The notes beneath the pieces were generated by a model. The model was not told the origin of the DNA. It made no database searches and saw only the letters and a program-made list of their open reading frames with translations. Shown here piece after piece: positions 1 to 7,458 of a stretch of 64,000 nt of DNA. Origin of the DNA: Cupriavidus respiraculi (lineage in GTDB: Bacteria > Pseudomonadota > Gammaproteobacteria > Burkholderiales > Burkholderiaceae); contig NZ_CAJZAH010000003.1 of assembly GCF_914271545.1 (NCBI RefSeq), positions 310,001 to 374,000 on the forward strand, in the 5' to 3' direction. Each line of letters begins with the position of its first letter. The first letter of the stretch is position 1. Both the position numbers and the translations under genes were made by a program.

Positions 1-1
1 C

Positions 2-1513
2 GAAGACCGTGGCAACTGCTGTATCGAGACGCATGACGAGCTGTACTACAGCTGGGACGATCTGGATCGCGCCACCGCCAAGATGGCGAACCTGCTGGCC
101 TCGCTGAAGCTGCCCGAGGGCGCGCGCGTGGCGGTCCAGGTCGAGAAGTCGCCCGAGGCGCTGTTCCTCTATTTGGCCACGCTGCGCGCCGGCTACGTCT
201 ACCTGCCGCTGAACACGGCGTACCAGGAAGCCGAGATCGACTACTTCATCGGCAATGCCGAGCCGTCGGTCATCGTGTGCGGCAGCAGGAACGAGCCGTG
301 GGTCGCCAAGGTGGCGGCCCGCCATGGCACCGCCCACGTCTTCACGCTGGACGAGAACCGCACCGGCTCGCTGCTGGAACAGGCCGCGGCGCAGCCCGAT
401 ACCTTCGCCACGGTGCCGCGCAACGACGACGATCTCGCGGCCATCCTGTACACCTCGGGCACCACCGGCCGCAGCAAGGGCGCGATGCTGACGCACCGCA
501 ACCTCGCCTCGAACGCGCTGACACTGCACGAGGCGTGGGGCTGGCGCAGCGACGACGTGCTGCTGCACATGCTGCCGATCTTCCATGTGCACGGCCTGTT
601 CGTGGCCTCCCATGGCGCGCTGCTGGCCGGTGCCAAGATGATCTGGATGCCCAAGCTCGACATGCCGCAGCTGCTGCGCTTCCTGCCGCGCTCCACCGTG
701 ATGATGGGCGTGCCCACCTACTACGTGCGCATGCTGCAGGACCCGCGCTTCTATCACGACACCTGCCGCAACATGCGGCTGTTCGTCTCGGGATCGGCGC
801 CGCTGCTGCTGGAGACGTTCGACGCCTTCCGCGAGCGCAGCGGGCACACCATCCTCGAGCGCTACGGCATGAGCGAGACGGTGATGCTGGTATCGAACCC
901 CTACGACACCTCGCAGGGCGAGCGCATCGGCGGCACGGTAGGCCGCCCGTTGCCGGGCGTGTCGGTGCGCGTGGTCGATGGCGACGGCAAGCCGTGCGCG
1001 CCGGGCGAGATCGGCAATGTCGAGGTCAAGGGGCCCAATGTGTTCAAGGGCTACTGGCGCATGCCGGAGAAGACGAAGGAAGAGTTCACCGCCGACGGCT
1101 GGTTCAAGACGGGCGACGTGGGCCGCTTCGGGGGCGCCATCGTCAGCCAGGCGGGCGAGCGCAAGGTGCCGGACGACTACCTGACCATCGTCGGGCGCAG
1201 CAAGGATCTGATCATCTCGGGCGGCTACAACGTCTACCCGAAGGAGATCGAGAGCTTCATCGATGAGATGCCGGGGGTGGTGGAGAGCGCGGTGATCGGT
1301 GTGCCGCACCCGGATTTCGGCGAGGCCGTGGTCGCCGTGGTGGTGGGCAAGCCCGATGCATCGCTGGATGAAACGGCGCTGATCGGTACGCTCAAGCACC
1401 GCATCGCCAACTTCAAGGTACCCAAGCGCATCCACGTGGTGCCGGAACTGCCGCGCAATGCGATGGGGAAGGTGCAGAAGAACGTGTTGCGCGAGCAGTT
1501 CGCCGCGCTCTGA
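2..1513 (+). CDS. matB: Malonyl-CoA synthetase (MatB-type acyl-CoA ligase), 5' end missing
   Basis: Adenylate-forming ligase that activates malonate with ATP and CoA to malonyl-CoA in the cytoplasm. The reading frame is open from base 2, so the first few tens of codons lie outside the window; the first internal ATG at 83 is not the true start. The phosphate-binding motif YTSGTTGRSKGAMLTH is at about residue 150 of the visible part. It is followed by LPIFHVHGLFVASHGALLAG, a stretch I associate with malonate ligases, then the ERYGMSET adenine-site motif, the GDVG and GRSKDLIISGG hinge motifs, and the C-terminal lysine in NAMGKVQKN. Substrate is inferred from overall resemblance to MatB; another short-chain or dicarboxylic acid is possible. 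A strong hairpin follows the stop. Confidence 0.85.
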   Translation, partial: EDRGNCCIETHDELYYSWDDLDRATAKMANLLASLKLPEGARVAVQVEKSPEALFLYLATLRAGYVYLPLNTAYQEAEIDYFIGNAEPSVIVCGSRNEPWVAKVAARHGTAHVFTLDENRTGSLLEQAAAQPDTFATVPRNDDDLAAILYTSGTTGRSKGAMLTHRNLASNALTLHEAWGWRSDDVLLHMLPIFHVHGLFVASHGALLAGAKMIWMPKLDMPQLLRFLPRSTVMMGVPTYYVRMLQDPRFYHDTCRNMRLFVSGSAPLLLETFDAFRERSGHTILERYGMSETVMLVSNPYDTSQGERIGGTVGRPLPGVSVRVVDGDGKPCAPGEIGNVEVKGPNVFKGYWRMPEKTKEEFTADGWFKTGDVGRFGGAIVSQAGERKVPDDYLTIVGRSKDLIISGGYNVYPKEIESFIDEMPGVVESAVIGVPHPDFGEAVVAVVVGKPDASLDETALIGTLKHRIANFKVPKRIHVVPELPRNAMGKVQKNVLREQFAAL

Positions 1514-1530
1514 ACGACGGGAAACCGTGG

Positions 1531-1556
1531 CGCCCCGGGCCGCGCGGCCCGGGGCG
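1531..1556. terminator. Bidirectional hairpin between convergent genes
   Basis: Perfect 11-bp inverted repeat (CGCCCCGGGCC at 1531-1541, GGCCCGGGGCG at 1546-1556) with a 4-base loop, in the 52-bp gap between the converging matB and SIMPL-domain genes. There is no long T-run, so it may work as a two-way transcription barrier or need Rho. Confidence 0.6.
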
Positions 1557-1565
1557 ATCGCCGTC

Positions 1566-2276
1566 TTACTTGAGCATCTGCACGGAGCCGTTGACCGACA
1601 CGGTGACCTGCGCCTTGCCGCCTTCGATCGGCACCGGTGCGGCCTCTGCCATCATGGCCTTCGCGGCGTACATGCGCGGCTGCGGCGGTACCGCGCCGAC
1701 ACCGCCGACCTGCACGTTGCGGATGGTATAGCTGCCGTAGCCAAACAGCTTGGTGGTGGTCTGCGCCTTGTCGCGGAAGCTGGCCACGGCCTGCTCGGTC
1801 AGCTTGGCCTCGGCGGCCTGGCGGGCCTCGCGCGACAGCGAGAAGCCGATGTTCTGCACCTGCATCTGGTTGGCGAGCTGGCCGGCCAGCTTCGAGACCG
1901 CGGCGAAGTCGCGCGACTCGAGGATGACTTCGGCGCGGCCGCGCCAGGTGCTGATGCGGCCGTTCTTGTCGGTGCTGGGGAAGATCGTGAAGCCGCCGGA
2001 CTCGGCCTGGATGCCGCTGGTGCGCCTGGCCTGCGCGATGACCTGCTGTGCCTTGGTCGACAGCGACGACGAGATGGCGCCGGGTTCGGCCCCTTCCTGC
2101 TCGGCCGCGAGCGTGACACGCACCACGTCGGTCGGCACCTCGGCCATCGCATCCGCGGACAGCGACAGCACACCCGCGGGCGGCTGCCAGCCCTCGTGCA
2201 TCGGGCCGGGGCCTCCCTGGGCCGAGGCGGCCAATGCGGTGGTGCCGAGCAGCGTCGCGGCAAGCAGTTGTTTCAT
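1566..2276 (-). CDS. SIMPL-domain (DUF541) periplasmic protein
   Basis: A 236-residue exported protein of the SIMPL/DUF541 family; members have been linked to oxidative-stress resistance, but the biochemical role is unclear. The ATG at 2276 is chosen because it begins a typical signal peptide (MKQLLAATLLGTTALAASA, cleavage near residue 19-20) and has a GGGAG ribosome site just upstream; the frame also opens 22 codons earlier without a leader. The family pattern is visible in LSLSADAMAEVPTDVVRVTL near the mature N terminus, the central FTIFPSTDKNGRISTWRGR and the C-terminal VTVSVNGSVQ. It stands alone and converges on the malonyl-CoA synthetase gene. Confidence 0.85.
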   Translation of the reverse strand: MKQLLAATLLGTTALAASAQGGPGPMHEGWQPPAGVLSLSADAMAEVPTDVVRVTLAAEQEGAEPGAISSSLSTKAQQVIAQARRTSGIQAESGGFTIFPSTDKNGRISTWRGRAEVILESRDFAAVSKLAGQLANQMQVQNIGFSLSREARQAAEAKLTEQAVASFRDKAQTTTKLFGYGSYTIRNVQVGGVGAVPPQPRMYAAKAMMAEAAPVPIEGGKAQVTVSVNGSVQMLK

Positions 2277-2392
2277 CGAAAATCTCCCGATCAATGTGAT
2301 GGCTGTCAGACGCCTTCGCGCCACGAGGGTTCCATCGTGCACGCGCGGGCTTGTATCGGCATGTTAGCGGTCCGCCGGCGCCGCAGGGCCGC

Positions 2393-3205
2393 TCAGAAGG
2401 ACTGCCAGGCCTTCCACAGCATGTACGCCGCCAGCGAGAACAGCAGCATGGCGAAGACCCGGCGCAACTGGCCCACGTCCATGCCGTGCGCGGTGCGCGC
2501 GCCCAGCGGCGCGGTGAGCACGCTGGCCACGGCGATCACGCCCAGCGCGGGAAGGAAGACATAGCCCAGCGAGAAGGGCGGCAGTCCGCTTTGCTGCAGC
2601 CCGCTCCAGACGTAGCCCACGACGCTCGCGAGCGCGATCGGGAAGCCGAGCGCGGCCGAGGTGGCCACCGCGTTGTGGATGGGCACGTTGCACCATGCCA
2701 TGAACGGCACGGAGATGAAGCCGCCGCCCGCGCCCACGAGGCTGGACAGGAAGCCGATAAACGAGCCCGTGCCGAACATGCCGGCCATGCCGGGCAGCTG
2801 CCGACCGGGCTTCGGCTTCTTGTTGCGCATCATCTGCCAGGCCGAGAAGCCGACGAAGATCGCGAACAGCAGCGACAGCCAGCCCGTCTTGAGCGCCGCG
2901 AACACCGCGCCGCCGCCGATCAGCCCGCCGAGCAGGATCCCGGGTGCCAACGCCAGCACGATGCGCCAGCGCACCGCGCCGCGCTTGTGATGGGCCCGCA
3001 CGGAGGACATCGAGGTGAACAGGATGGTGGCCATCGACGTCGCGATCGCCATATGCACGATGGCGTCATGCGGAAAGTCCATCGCCGTGAACAGCAGCGT
3101 CAGAAAGGGCACCATCAGCATGCCGCCGCCTACGCCTAGCAGGCCGGCGGCAAAGCCCGTGAAGGCGCCCAGAAGAAGCAATGCGGGAATCAGGTAGAGG
3201 CTCAT
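2393..3205 (-). CDS. TauE/SafE (TSUP) family membrane permease
   Basis: A 270-residue integral membrane protein of the TauE/SafE family, whose members export sulfite, sulfoacetate or other organosulfonates; the substrate here is not evident. The two characteristic half-repeats are visible: GLLGVGGGMLMVPF in the first helix pair and SLVGAGGGFISVPF in the second half. About eight hydrophobic segments can be counted. The start at 3205 (MSLYLIPALLLLGAFTG) is chosen because it opens directly into the first helix; upstream sequence in the same frame is basic, low-complexity and runs antisense across the next gene. It lies 50 bp downstream of the EVE-domain gene and could be co-transcribed with it. 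Confidence 0.85.
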   Translation of the reverse strand: MSLYLIPALLLLGAFTGFAAGLLGVGGGMLMVPFLTLLFTAMDFPHDAIVHMAIATSMATILFTSMSSVRAHHKRGAVRWRIVLALAPGILLGGLIGGGAVFAALKTGWLSLLFAIFVGFSAWQMMRNKKPKPGRQLPGMAGMFGTGSFIGFLSSLVGAGGGFISVPFMAWCNVPIHNAVATSAALGFPIALASVVGYVWSGLQQSGLPPFSLGYVFLPALGVIAVASVLTAPLGARTAHGMDVGQLRRVFAMLLFSLAAYMLWKAWQSF

Positions 3206-3255
3206 GCGTTGCGGCTTGCGTGTATCGCGTTGTTGTTGGAATGGGGGCGAGGGCG

Positions 3256-3756
<501 letters not shown>

Positions 3757-3802
3757 GACGCATGGGGAGGAATGCACAAGGCGAACAAACGACGCGGCGA
3801 CA

Positions 3803-3840
3803 AAGAAAAAGGGCGATGGTCGTGAAACCACCGCCCTTTT
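3803..3840 (-). terminator. Rho-independent terminator, minus strand
   Basis: Read on the minus strand, a GGGCGGTGGT / ACCATCGCCC stem (3811-3836, one G-U pair) with a 6-base loop is followed by five Ts, a C and three more Ts. It ends transcripts coming from the zapA side, just before the EVE gene. The plus-strand reading has only four Ts and is weaker. Confidence 0.75.
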
Positions 3841-3985
3841 AGGGGGTCCCCGCCTCGGCCGCTGGATCGGCGTCCTGAACCCAAGTGAGGTTCAGAGTGG
3901 CTGCGGAAGCCGCATTTCGGGTACATCACTCACTCAGGGAGCCCGAAGGCTTTGAGTGGCGCGACGCGCTCGCCCACACGGCATA
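3841..3985 (-). ncRNA. Structured RNA candidate in the zapA-EVE gap, possibly 6S RNA (ssrS)
   Basis: In gamma- and beta-proteobacteria the 6S RNA gene usually lies just downstream of zapA, and this non-coding stretch is downstream of zapA and ends at a strong minus-strand terminator. By eye it folds as four helices around a junction: closing stem 3963-3967 with 3870-3874; hairpin 3931-3958 (CACTCA/TGAGTG capped by a UUCG loop on the RNA strand); hairpin 3902-3914 (TGCGG/CCGCA); and hairpin 3875-3895 (CTGAACC/GGTTCAG). CCCUGAG and GGGUUCAG...AGCGGC recall pieces of known 6S RNAs, but the distance between them is shorter than in the canonical rod. The true ends, and whether 6S extends into the next structured block, are unresolved. 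Confidence 0.45.
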
Positions 3986-4040
3986 ATCCCGCACCATGCT
4001 TTGCATATCGGTTCAAGGAGTAATGATCCTGACGAACCAG

Positions 4041-4165
4041 GCAGGGAAACTGTCAAACGTCTGACGCTCCAGGCATCGCGGATCAGGTCTTTCCGGCCTT
4101 GCCGGATAGGTCCACCACGAGGGATGTCAGACGTTTGCCGTTTCGGTAAGGATGGGATGAAACGG
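4041..4165. repeat. Long-range inverted repeat with two competing pairings
   Basis: CAAACGTCTGAC (4054-4065) and GTCAGACGTTTG (4126-4137) form a perfect 12-bp stem 60 bases apart, extended by GAAAC (4046-4050) with GTTTC (4140-4144). Inside lies CCGGC-CTT-GCCGG. The same GTTTC region (CCGTTTC, 4138-4144) can pair instead with GAAACGG (4159-4165), a perfect 7-bp alternative. No protein-coding ORF of convincing character covers it. It could be part of the 6S RNA gene or a separate small RNA or switch; strand and ends are unknown. Confidence 0.55.
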
Positions 4166-4241
4166 CGGCCGGGCGCGATAACCCGACCTGTCAACTGCTT
4201 ACTTCATGCACCCTGTCAGGGGCGCCGTGCAGTCTGGCTAC

Positions 4242-4270
4242 ACTATACACCGCGAGGCTCGGCCAACCAA
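4242..4270 (-). promoter_or_regulatory. Possible promoter for a minus-strand RNA downstream of zapA
   Basis: On the minus strand TTGGTT is followed after 17 bp by TATAGT (plus-strand 4242-4247), matching sigma-70 boxes 3/6 and 5/6. It lies about 120 bp past the zapA stop and would start a transcript near 4235 that covers the structured blocks and ends at the 3803-3840 terminator. This supports an independent RNA gene, but no transcript data are available. Confidence 0.35.
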
Positions 4271-4335
4271 GCCACCGCGCCGGGCCGTTACATTTTGCAT
4301 ACGGCGGCGGCATGGGCTTCACTTGGGGGCGCGAT

Positions 4336-4360
4336 CCGACATATCAAGACCCGACATATC
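4336..4360. repeat. Tandem direct repeat CCGACATATC x2
   Basis: Two identical decamers at 4336-4345 and 4351-4360, spaced by five bases (15-bp period), just past the zapA stop. The second copy reads on as CCGACATATCGG, nearly palindromic. This looks like a binding site for a protein dimer but could be chance; no regulator is encoded nearby. Confidence 0.45.
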
Positions 4361-4390
4361 GGTCTCGCGCGCCCCGCGCGGACACTGTCT

Positions 4391-4735
4391 TCAGGCCTGC
4401 GACTGCGGGGCGCCGGTGCCCACATGGGCATACTGGCGCAGGGCTTCATCGGCACGGTCGTTGAGTTCGCGAATGCGCGCGCGCACCGCGTCGACGGGAA
4501 TCGCGCCGTCCTCGCGCTGCTTGCGCTTGACCGCCAGCAGCTCGGACGCCAGGCTGATCGCCGCCATCACCGCAACCCGCTCCACGCCCTTGGCGGCGGG
4601 GCCGGACTTGTGGCGGGTCATCTGTTCGTCCACCAGCGCCACCGCCTCCAGCAGCGCGGCTTCGTTCTCGGGCGCGATGGCGAAGCGGTAGGCCTGGCCC
4701 GAGATATTCACTTCGACTTGCTTGGTGTTGCTCAT
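4391..4735 (-). CDS. zapA: Cell division protein ZapA
   Basis: ZapA (114 residues) binds and bundles FtsZ filaments at the division septum in the cytoplasm. The family start is plain: MSNTKQVEVNISGQAYRFAI, followed by an acidic, leucine-rich helical region (EAALLEAVALVDEQM, then RVAVMAAISLASELLAVKRK) that forms the tetrameric coiled coil. Length is typical of the family. Its ATG overlaps the TGA of the upstream ZapB-like gene by four bases (4732-4735), so the two are translationally coupled. The C terminus ends in a short alanine/glutamine-rich tail. Downstream is the RNA-rich gap. Confidence 0.9.
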   Translation of the reverse strand: MSNTKQVEVNISGQAYRFAIAPENEAALLEAVALVDEQMTRHKSGPAAKGVERVAVMAAISLASELLAVKRKQREDGAIPVDAVRARIRELNDRADEALRQYAHVGTGAPQSQA

Positions 4736-5055
4736 GCGTGTTCTCCGGGGGCGCGCTGGTCGCCGTTCGCGCGCTCGGCGGCCTCGCCCTCGCCGAGCAG
4801 GTCCAGCTGACGGGCGTCGCTGGCGGTGGGCAGCTTGTCCAGGATCGACTGGATGCGCAGCTGCGCCTCTTCGATCTTGATATTGAGCAGCTCGCGGTCC
4901 GCGGCCATGGCCTCGCGGTCGCTGCGCAACTGCGCCGCTTCCGCGCGCAGGCGATCGATCTCGTCGCGCAGCCGCTGGTTCTCCGCCGCCAGCGTATCGG
5001 CGTGGTGCAGCACGCGTCCGATCTTGGCGGCGAGTTGTTCGAGTTCGGTCAGCAT
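4732..5055 (-). CDS. ZapB-like coiled-coil protein
   Basis: A 107-residue protein that is almost entirely a predicted coiled coil from residue 1 to about 80 (MLTELEQLAAKIGRVL, then AENQRLRDEIDRLRAEAAQLRS), ending in a short acidic tail. Small coiled-coil proteins of this type precede zapA in many beta- and gamma-proteobacteria and are annotated as ZapB-like. A role with ZapA at the division ring is inferred from the 4-base ATGA overlap, not shown. A sigma-70-like promoter lies about 40 bp upstream. Confidence 0.78.
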   Translation of the reverse strand: MLTELEQLAAKIGRVLHHADTLAAENQRLRDEIDRLRAEAAQLRSDREAMAADRELLNIKIEEAQLRIQSILDKLPTASDARQLDLLGEGEAAERANGDQRAPGEHA

Positions 5056-5092
5056 AGAGCCTGTCGATGTTCAGAAGGTGTCAAGTATCGGG

Positions 5093-5120
5093 ATTCTAGC
5101 CGAAGCGCTGCGATACCCAA
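5093..5120 (-). promoter_or_regulatory. Likely sigma-70 promoter of the zapB-zapA operon
   Basis: Minus strand TTGGGT, 16-bp spacer, TAGAAT (plus-strand 5093-5098 for the -10). Transcription would begin near 5086, giving a leader of about 30 nt before the start at 5055. Confidence 0.5.
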
Positions 5121-5214
5121 GCGGCAAGGGGGGTCTGACAGCCCATTCCCGCCGAAGTTGCATGGCGTGCGCCACGTTGGCGCGTTGTCCCTCCCGATCG
5201 CTGCGCAGTGTCCG

Positions 5215-5243
5215 TTGACGCACGCGGGCAAACTGCCTACACT
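5215..5243 (+). promoter_or_regulatory. Sigma-70 promoter of the cobalamin operon
   Basis: TTGACG (5215-5220), a 17-bp spacer and TACACT (5238-5243) match consensus boxes 5/6 and 4/6 at optimal spacing. The predicted start, near 5250, coincides with the beginning of the riboswitch, which supports both calls. Confidence 0.75.
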
Positions 5244-5249
5244 CGCGCA

Positions 5250-5465
5250 CGTTTCAGGTGCTCGCCCACCCCGCCTGGGGTGAGCAGTTCAACGGGAAAC
5301 AGGGAGCCGGAAACCGCCGCGCGCGCGGGGCCGGGCCAACCTGTGCTGCCCCCGCAACGGTAAGCGATTCGCGACGCAATGCGCGCAAGGCCGCCCACAA
5401 GCCACTGGACCGCACGGTCCGGGAAGGCGGGCGGCTTCGATCGCCAGCCCGGATACCGGCCTGAA
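5250..5465 (+). promoter_or_regulatory. Cobalamin (B12) riboswitch
   Basis: A class of leader RNA that binds adenosylcobalamin or related cobamides and lowers expression of the downstream gene. Conserved elements appear in order: the GGTGCTCGCCC stem start near 5258; GGGAAACAGGGAGCCGG (5294-5310); the GCTGCCCCCGCAACGGTAAG core (5345-5364); GCCACTG (5401-5407); GGGAAGG (5421-5427); and the B12 box AGCCCGGATACCGGCC (5446-5461). It lies between a good promoter and btuB. About 100 nt separate its end from the start codon, leaving room for a translational or terminator expression platform. Confidence 0.93.
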
Positions 5466-5561
5466 CGCGGGCATGCCGCGCCAGCTCACGCTGCCGGCAC
5501 GCTGCATCGCCAGACGGCCCGCGGGGGAACGGGCCAGGCTATCCCATCCGTCTCCTGCATC

Positions 5562-7445
5562 ATGCACTCATCGTCCCTGAGGCACAGCAACCCGGCCATG
5601 CCGGCGCTGCGCCCCATCGCGGCTGCGCTCGCCTGCGCCAGCCTTGTCCTTCCCATGTCCGTGGCGTACGGCCAGTCGACGGCCCCGGCGGCCTCGCTCG
5701 CCCCCGTGGTGGTCAGCGCCAGCCGGACCGAACAGAGCATCACCGAAGCGCTGCCTCATACCACCGTGGTGACGCAGCAGGACATCGTCGATTCGCAGGC
5801 GCCAGACCTGCGTTCGCTGCTGCGCACGCAGGCCGGCGTGGAGTTCGCCGCCAATGGCGGCATGGGCGCCAACACGAGCCTGTTCATGCGCGGCGCCAAC
5901 TCGAACCAGACGCTGATCCTGATCGACGGCGTGCGCATCGCCTCGGCCAGCAGCGGCACCGCGCAGCTGGCCAATATCCTGCCGGACGAGATCGACCGTA
6001 TCGAGGTGGTGCGCGGCAATGTGTCGGCCCTCTACGGCTCCGACGCGATCGGCGGCGTCGTGCAGATCTTCACCAAGAGCGGAGCCGGCAAGCCGCCCGC
6101 GGCCAACGCGCAGATCGAATACGGCAGCGACAATACTCGCCAGGGCACGGTCGGCTATGGCGGCCAGGTGGGCGATACCTCGTTCAACGTGACGGGCTCG
6201 GTGTTCAAGACCGACGGCTTCTCCGCGGTCAACACGCGCCAGCAGCCGCGCGCCAACCCGAACGACAATCCGTACGAGAACAAGAGCGTATCGGGTCAGC
6301 TGAAGCATCGCTTCGCCCCTGGCTGGGATGCCGGCGTTACCGCGTACTACTCGAAGAGCGAGCTGTCCTACGACAGCACCGCCGGCCGGCCGACCGACGA
6401 GTGGTGGATGGACAGCGAGCTCTATACGCTGAGCGCCTTTCTCAATGGCAAGCTGACGGACGACTGGAGCACCCATTTCAAGATCGCCCAGAGCGAGGAC
6501 AGCAGCGAGAACACCCGCAACGGCAACTTCGACAGCCTGTTCAAGACGCGCACGCGCCAGTACACCTGGCAGAACGAATATGCGCTGACCCCGGCGCAAC
6601 AGCTGCTGTTCGGCGCCGAATACGTGCAGCAGGAGTTCGCCTCCAGCAGCTACCAGGCGCCAAACCGCAACGTGGTGTCGGTGTTCGGCGGCTATGACGC
6701 CCGCTTCGGCAAACACCAGCTGCAGCTGAACCTGCGCAACGACCACTACTCGGACTTCGGCGACAAGGGCAGCTATTTCGCCGCCTACGGCTATCACGTG
6801 ACCAGCGCGCTGAAGCTGATCGCCAACGCCAGCAACGCGTTCCGCGCGCCGACCTTCAACGAGCTGTATTTCCCGGGCTATGGGCAGCCGGGGCTGCAGC
6901 CCGAGCGCGCGAAATCGTTCGAGTTCGGCGCGCAGTACGACACCGAGGGCGCGGGCCTGCTGCGCGTGACGGCCTTCCGCACGCGCTACACCAACCTGAT
7001 CAACTCCGTGCAGCAGGCCAGCGGCCTGTACCTGGCGGAGAACGTCGATCGTGCCAAGGTCGAAGGCATCGAGGCGTCGTGGCGCGCCAGGCTGCTCGGT
7101 ACCGACGTGGGCGCCAGCGTGACGTTCCAGAACCCGGTCAACGAGCAGAACGGCTCGCAGCTGGTGCGGCGCGCGCGCCGCCATGCGGCGCTCGATATCG
7201 GCCGCGATATCGGCAGCTTCCGCGTGGGCGGGCAGTGGATCGTTTCCTCCGAGCGCATCGATACCGGCAACCGCACGCTGGGCGGATACGGTATCGTCAA
7301 CCTCAACGCCCGCTACAACATCGACAAGCAATGGTTTATCGCCGCCCGCGTGGAGAACGTGTTCGACAAGGACTACCAGCTCGCCTATCCGTACAACACG
7401 CAGGGGCGCGCCGGCTTCATCACGCTCGGCTGGCGCCAGCGCTAG
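5562..7445 (+). CDS. btuB: TonB-dependent cobalamin receptor BtuB
   Basis: Outer-membrane receptor that takes up vitamin B12 using TonB energy. The protein (627 residues) has a signal peptide ending near AYGQS, then a TonB-box-like stretch (APVVVSASRTEQ), a plug domain (DLRSLLRTQAGVEF, LFMRGANSNQTLILIDGV, IDRIEVVRGNVSALYGSDAIGGV) and a 22-strand barrel ending in the typical aromatic-rich strand FITLGWRQR. The start at 5562 is uncertain: ATG at 5598 (MPALRPIAAAL) would also give a good signal peptide and has a GAGG about 16 bases upstream. Control by the upstream riboswitch, and the B12 transport and assembly genes that follow, fix the substrate as a corrinoid. Confidence 0.92.
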   Translation: MHSSSLRHSNPAMPALRPIAAALACASLVLPMSVAYGQSTAPAASLAPVVVSASRTEQSITEALPHTTVVTQQDIVDSQAPDLRSLLRTQAGVEFAANGGMGANTSLFMRGANSNQTLILIDGVRIASASSGTAQLANILPDEIDRIEVVRGNVSALYGSDAIGGVVQIFTKSGAGKPPAANAQIEYGSDNTRQGTVGYGGQVGDTSFNVTGSVFKTDGFSAVNTRQQPRANPNDNPYENKSVSGQLKHRFAPGWDAGVTAYYSKSELSYDSTAGRPTDEWWMDSELYTLSAFLNGKLTDDWSTHFKIAQSEDSSENTRNGNFDSLFKTRTRQYTWQNEYALTPAQQLLFGAEYVQQEFASSSYQAPNRNVVSVFGGYDARFGKHQLQLNLRNDHYSDFGDKGSYFAAYGYHVTSALKLIANASNAFRAPTFNELYFPGYGQPGLQPERAKSFEFGAQYDTEGAGLLRVTAFRTRYTNLINSVQQASGLYLAENVDRAKVEGIEASWRARLLGTDVGASVTFQNPVNEQNGSQLVRRARRHAALDIGRDIGSFRVGGQWIVSSERIDTGNRTLGGYGIVNLNARYNIDKQWFIAARVENVFDKDYQLAYPYNTQGRAGFITLGWRQR

Positions 7446-7458
7446 GGCGGGTCGCGCG

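Noticed and set aside
3956-4810. Plus-strand open frame across the zapA-EVE gap and over zapA
   Set aside because: It overlaps the structured RNA region and the antisense of zapA; the translated product has no family character and no ribosome site.
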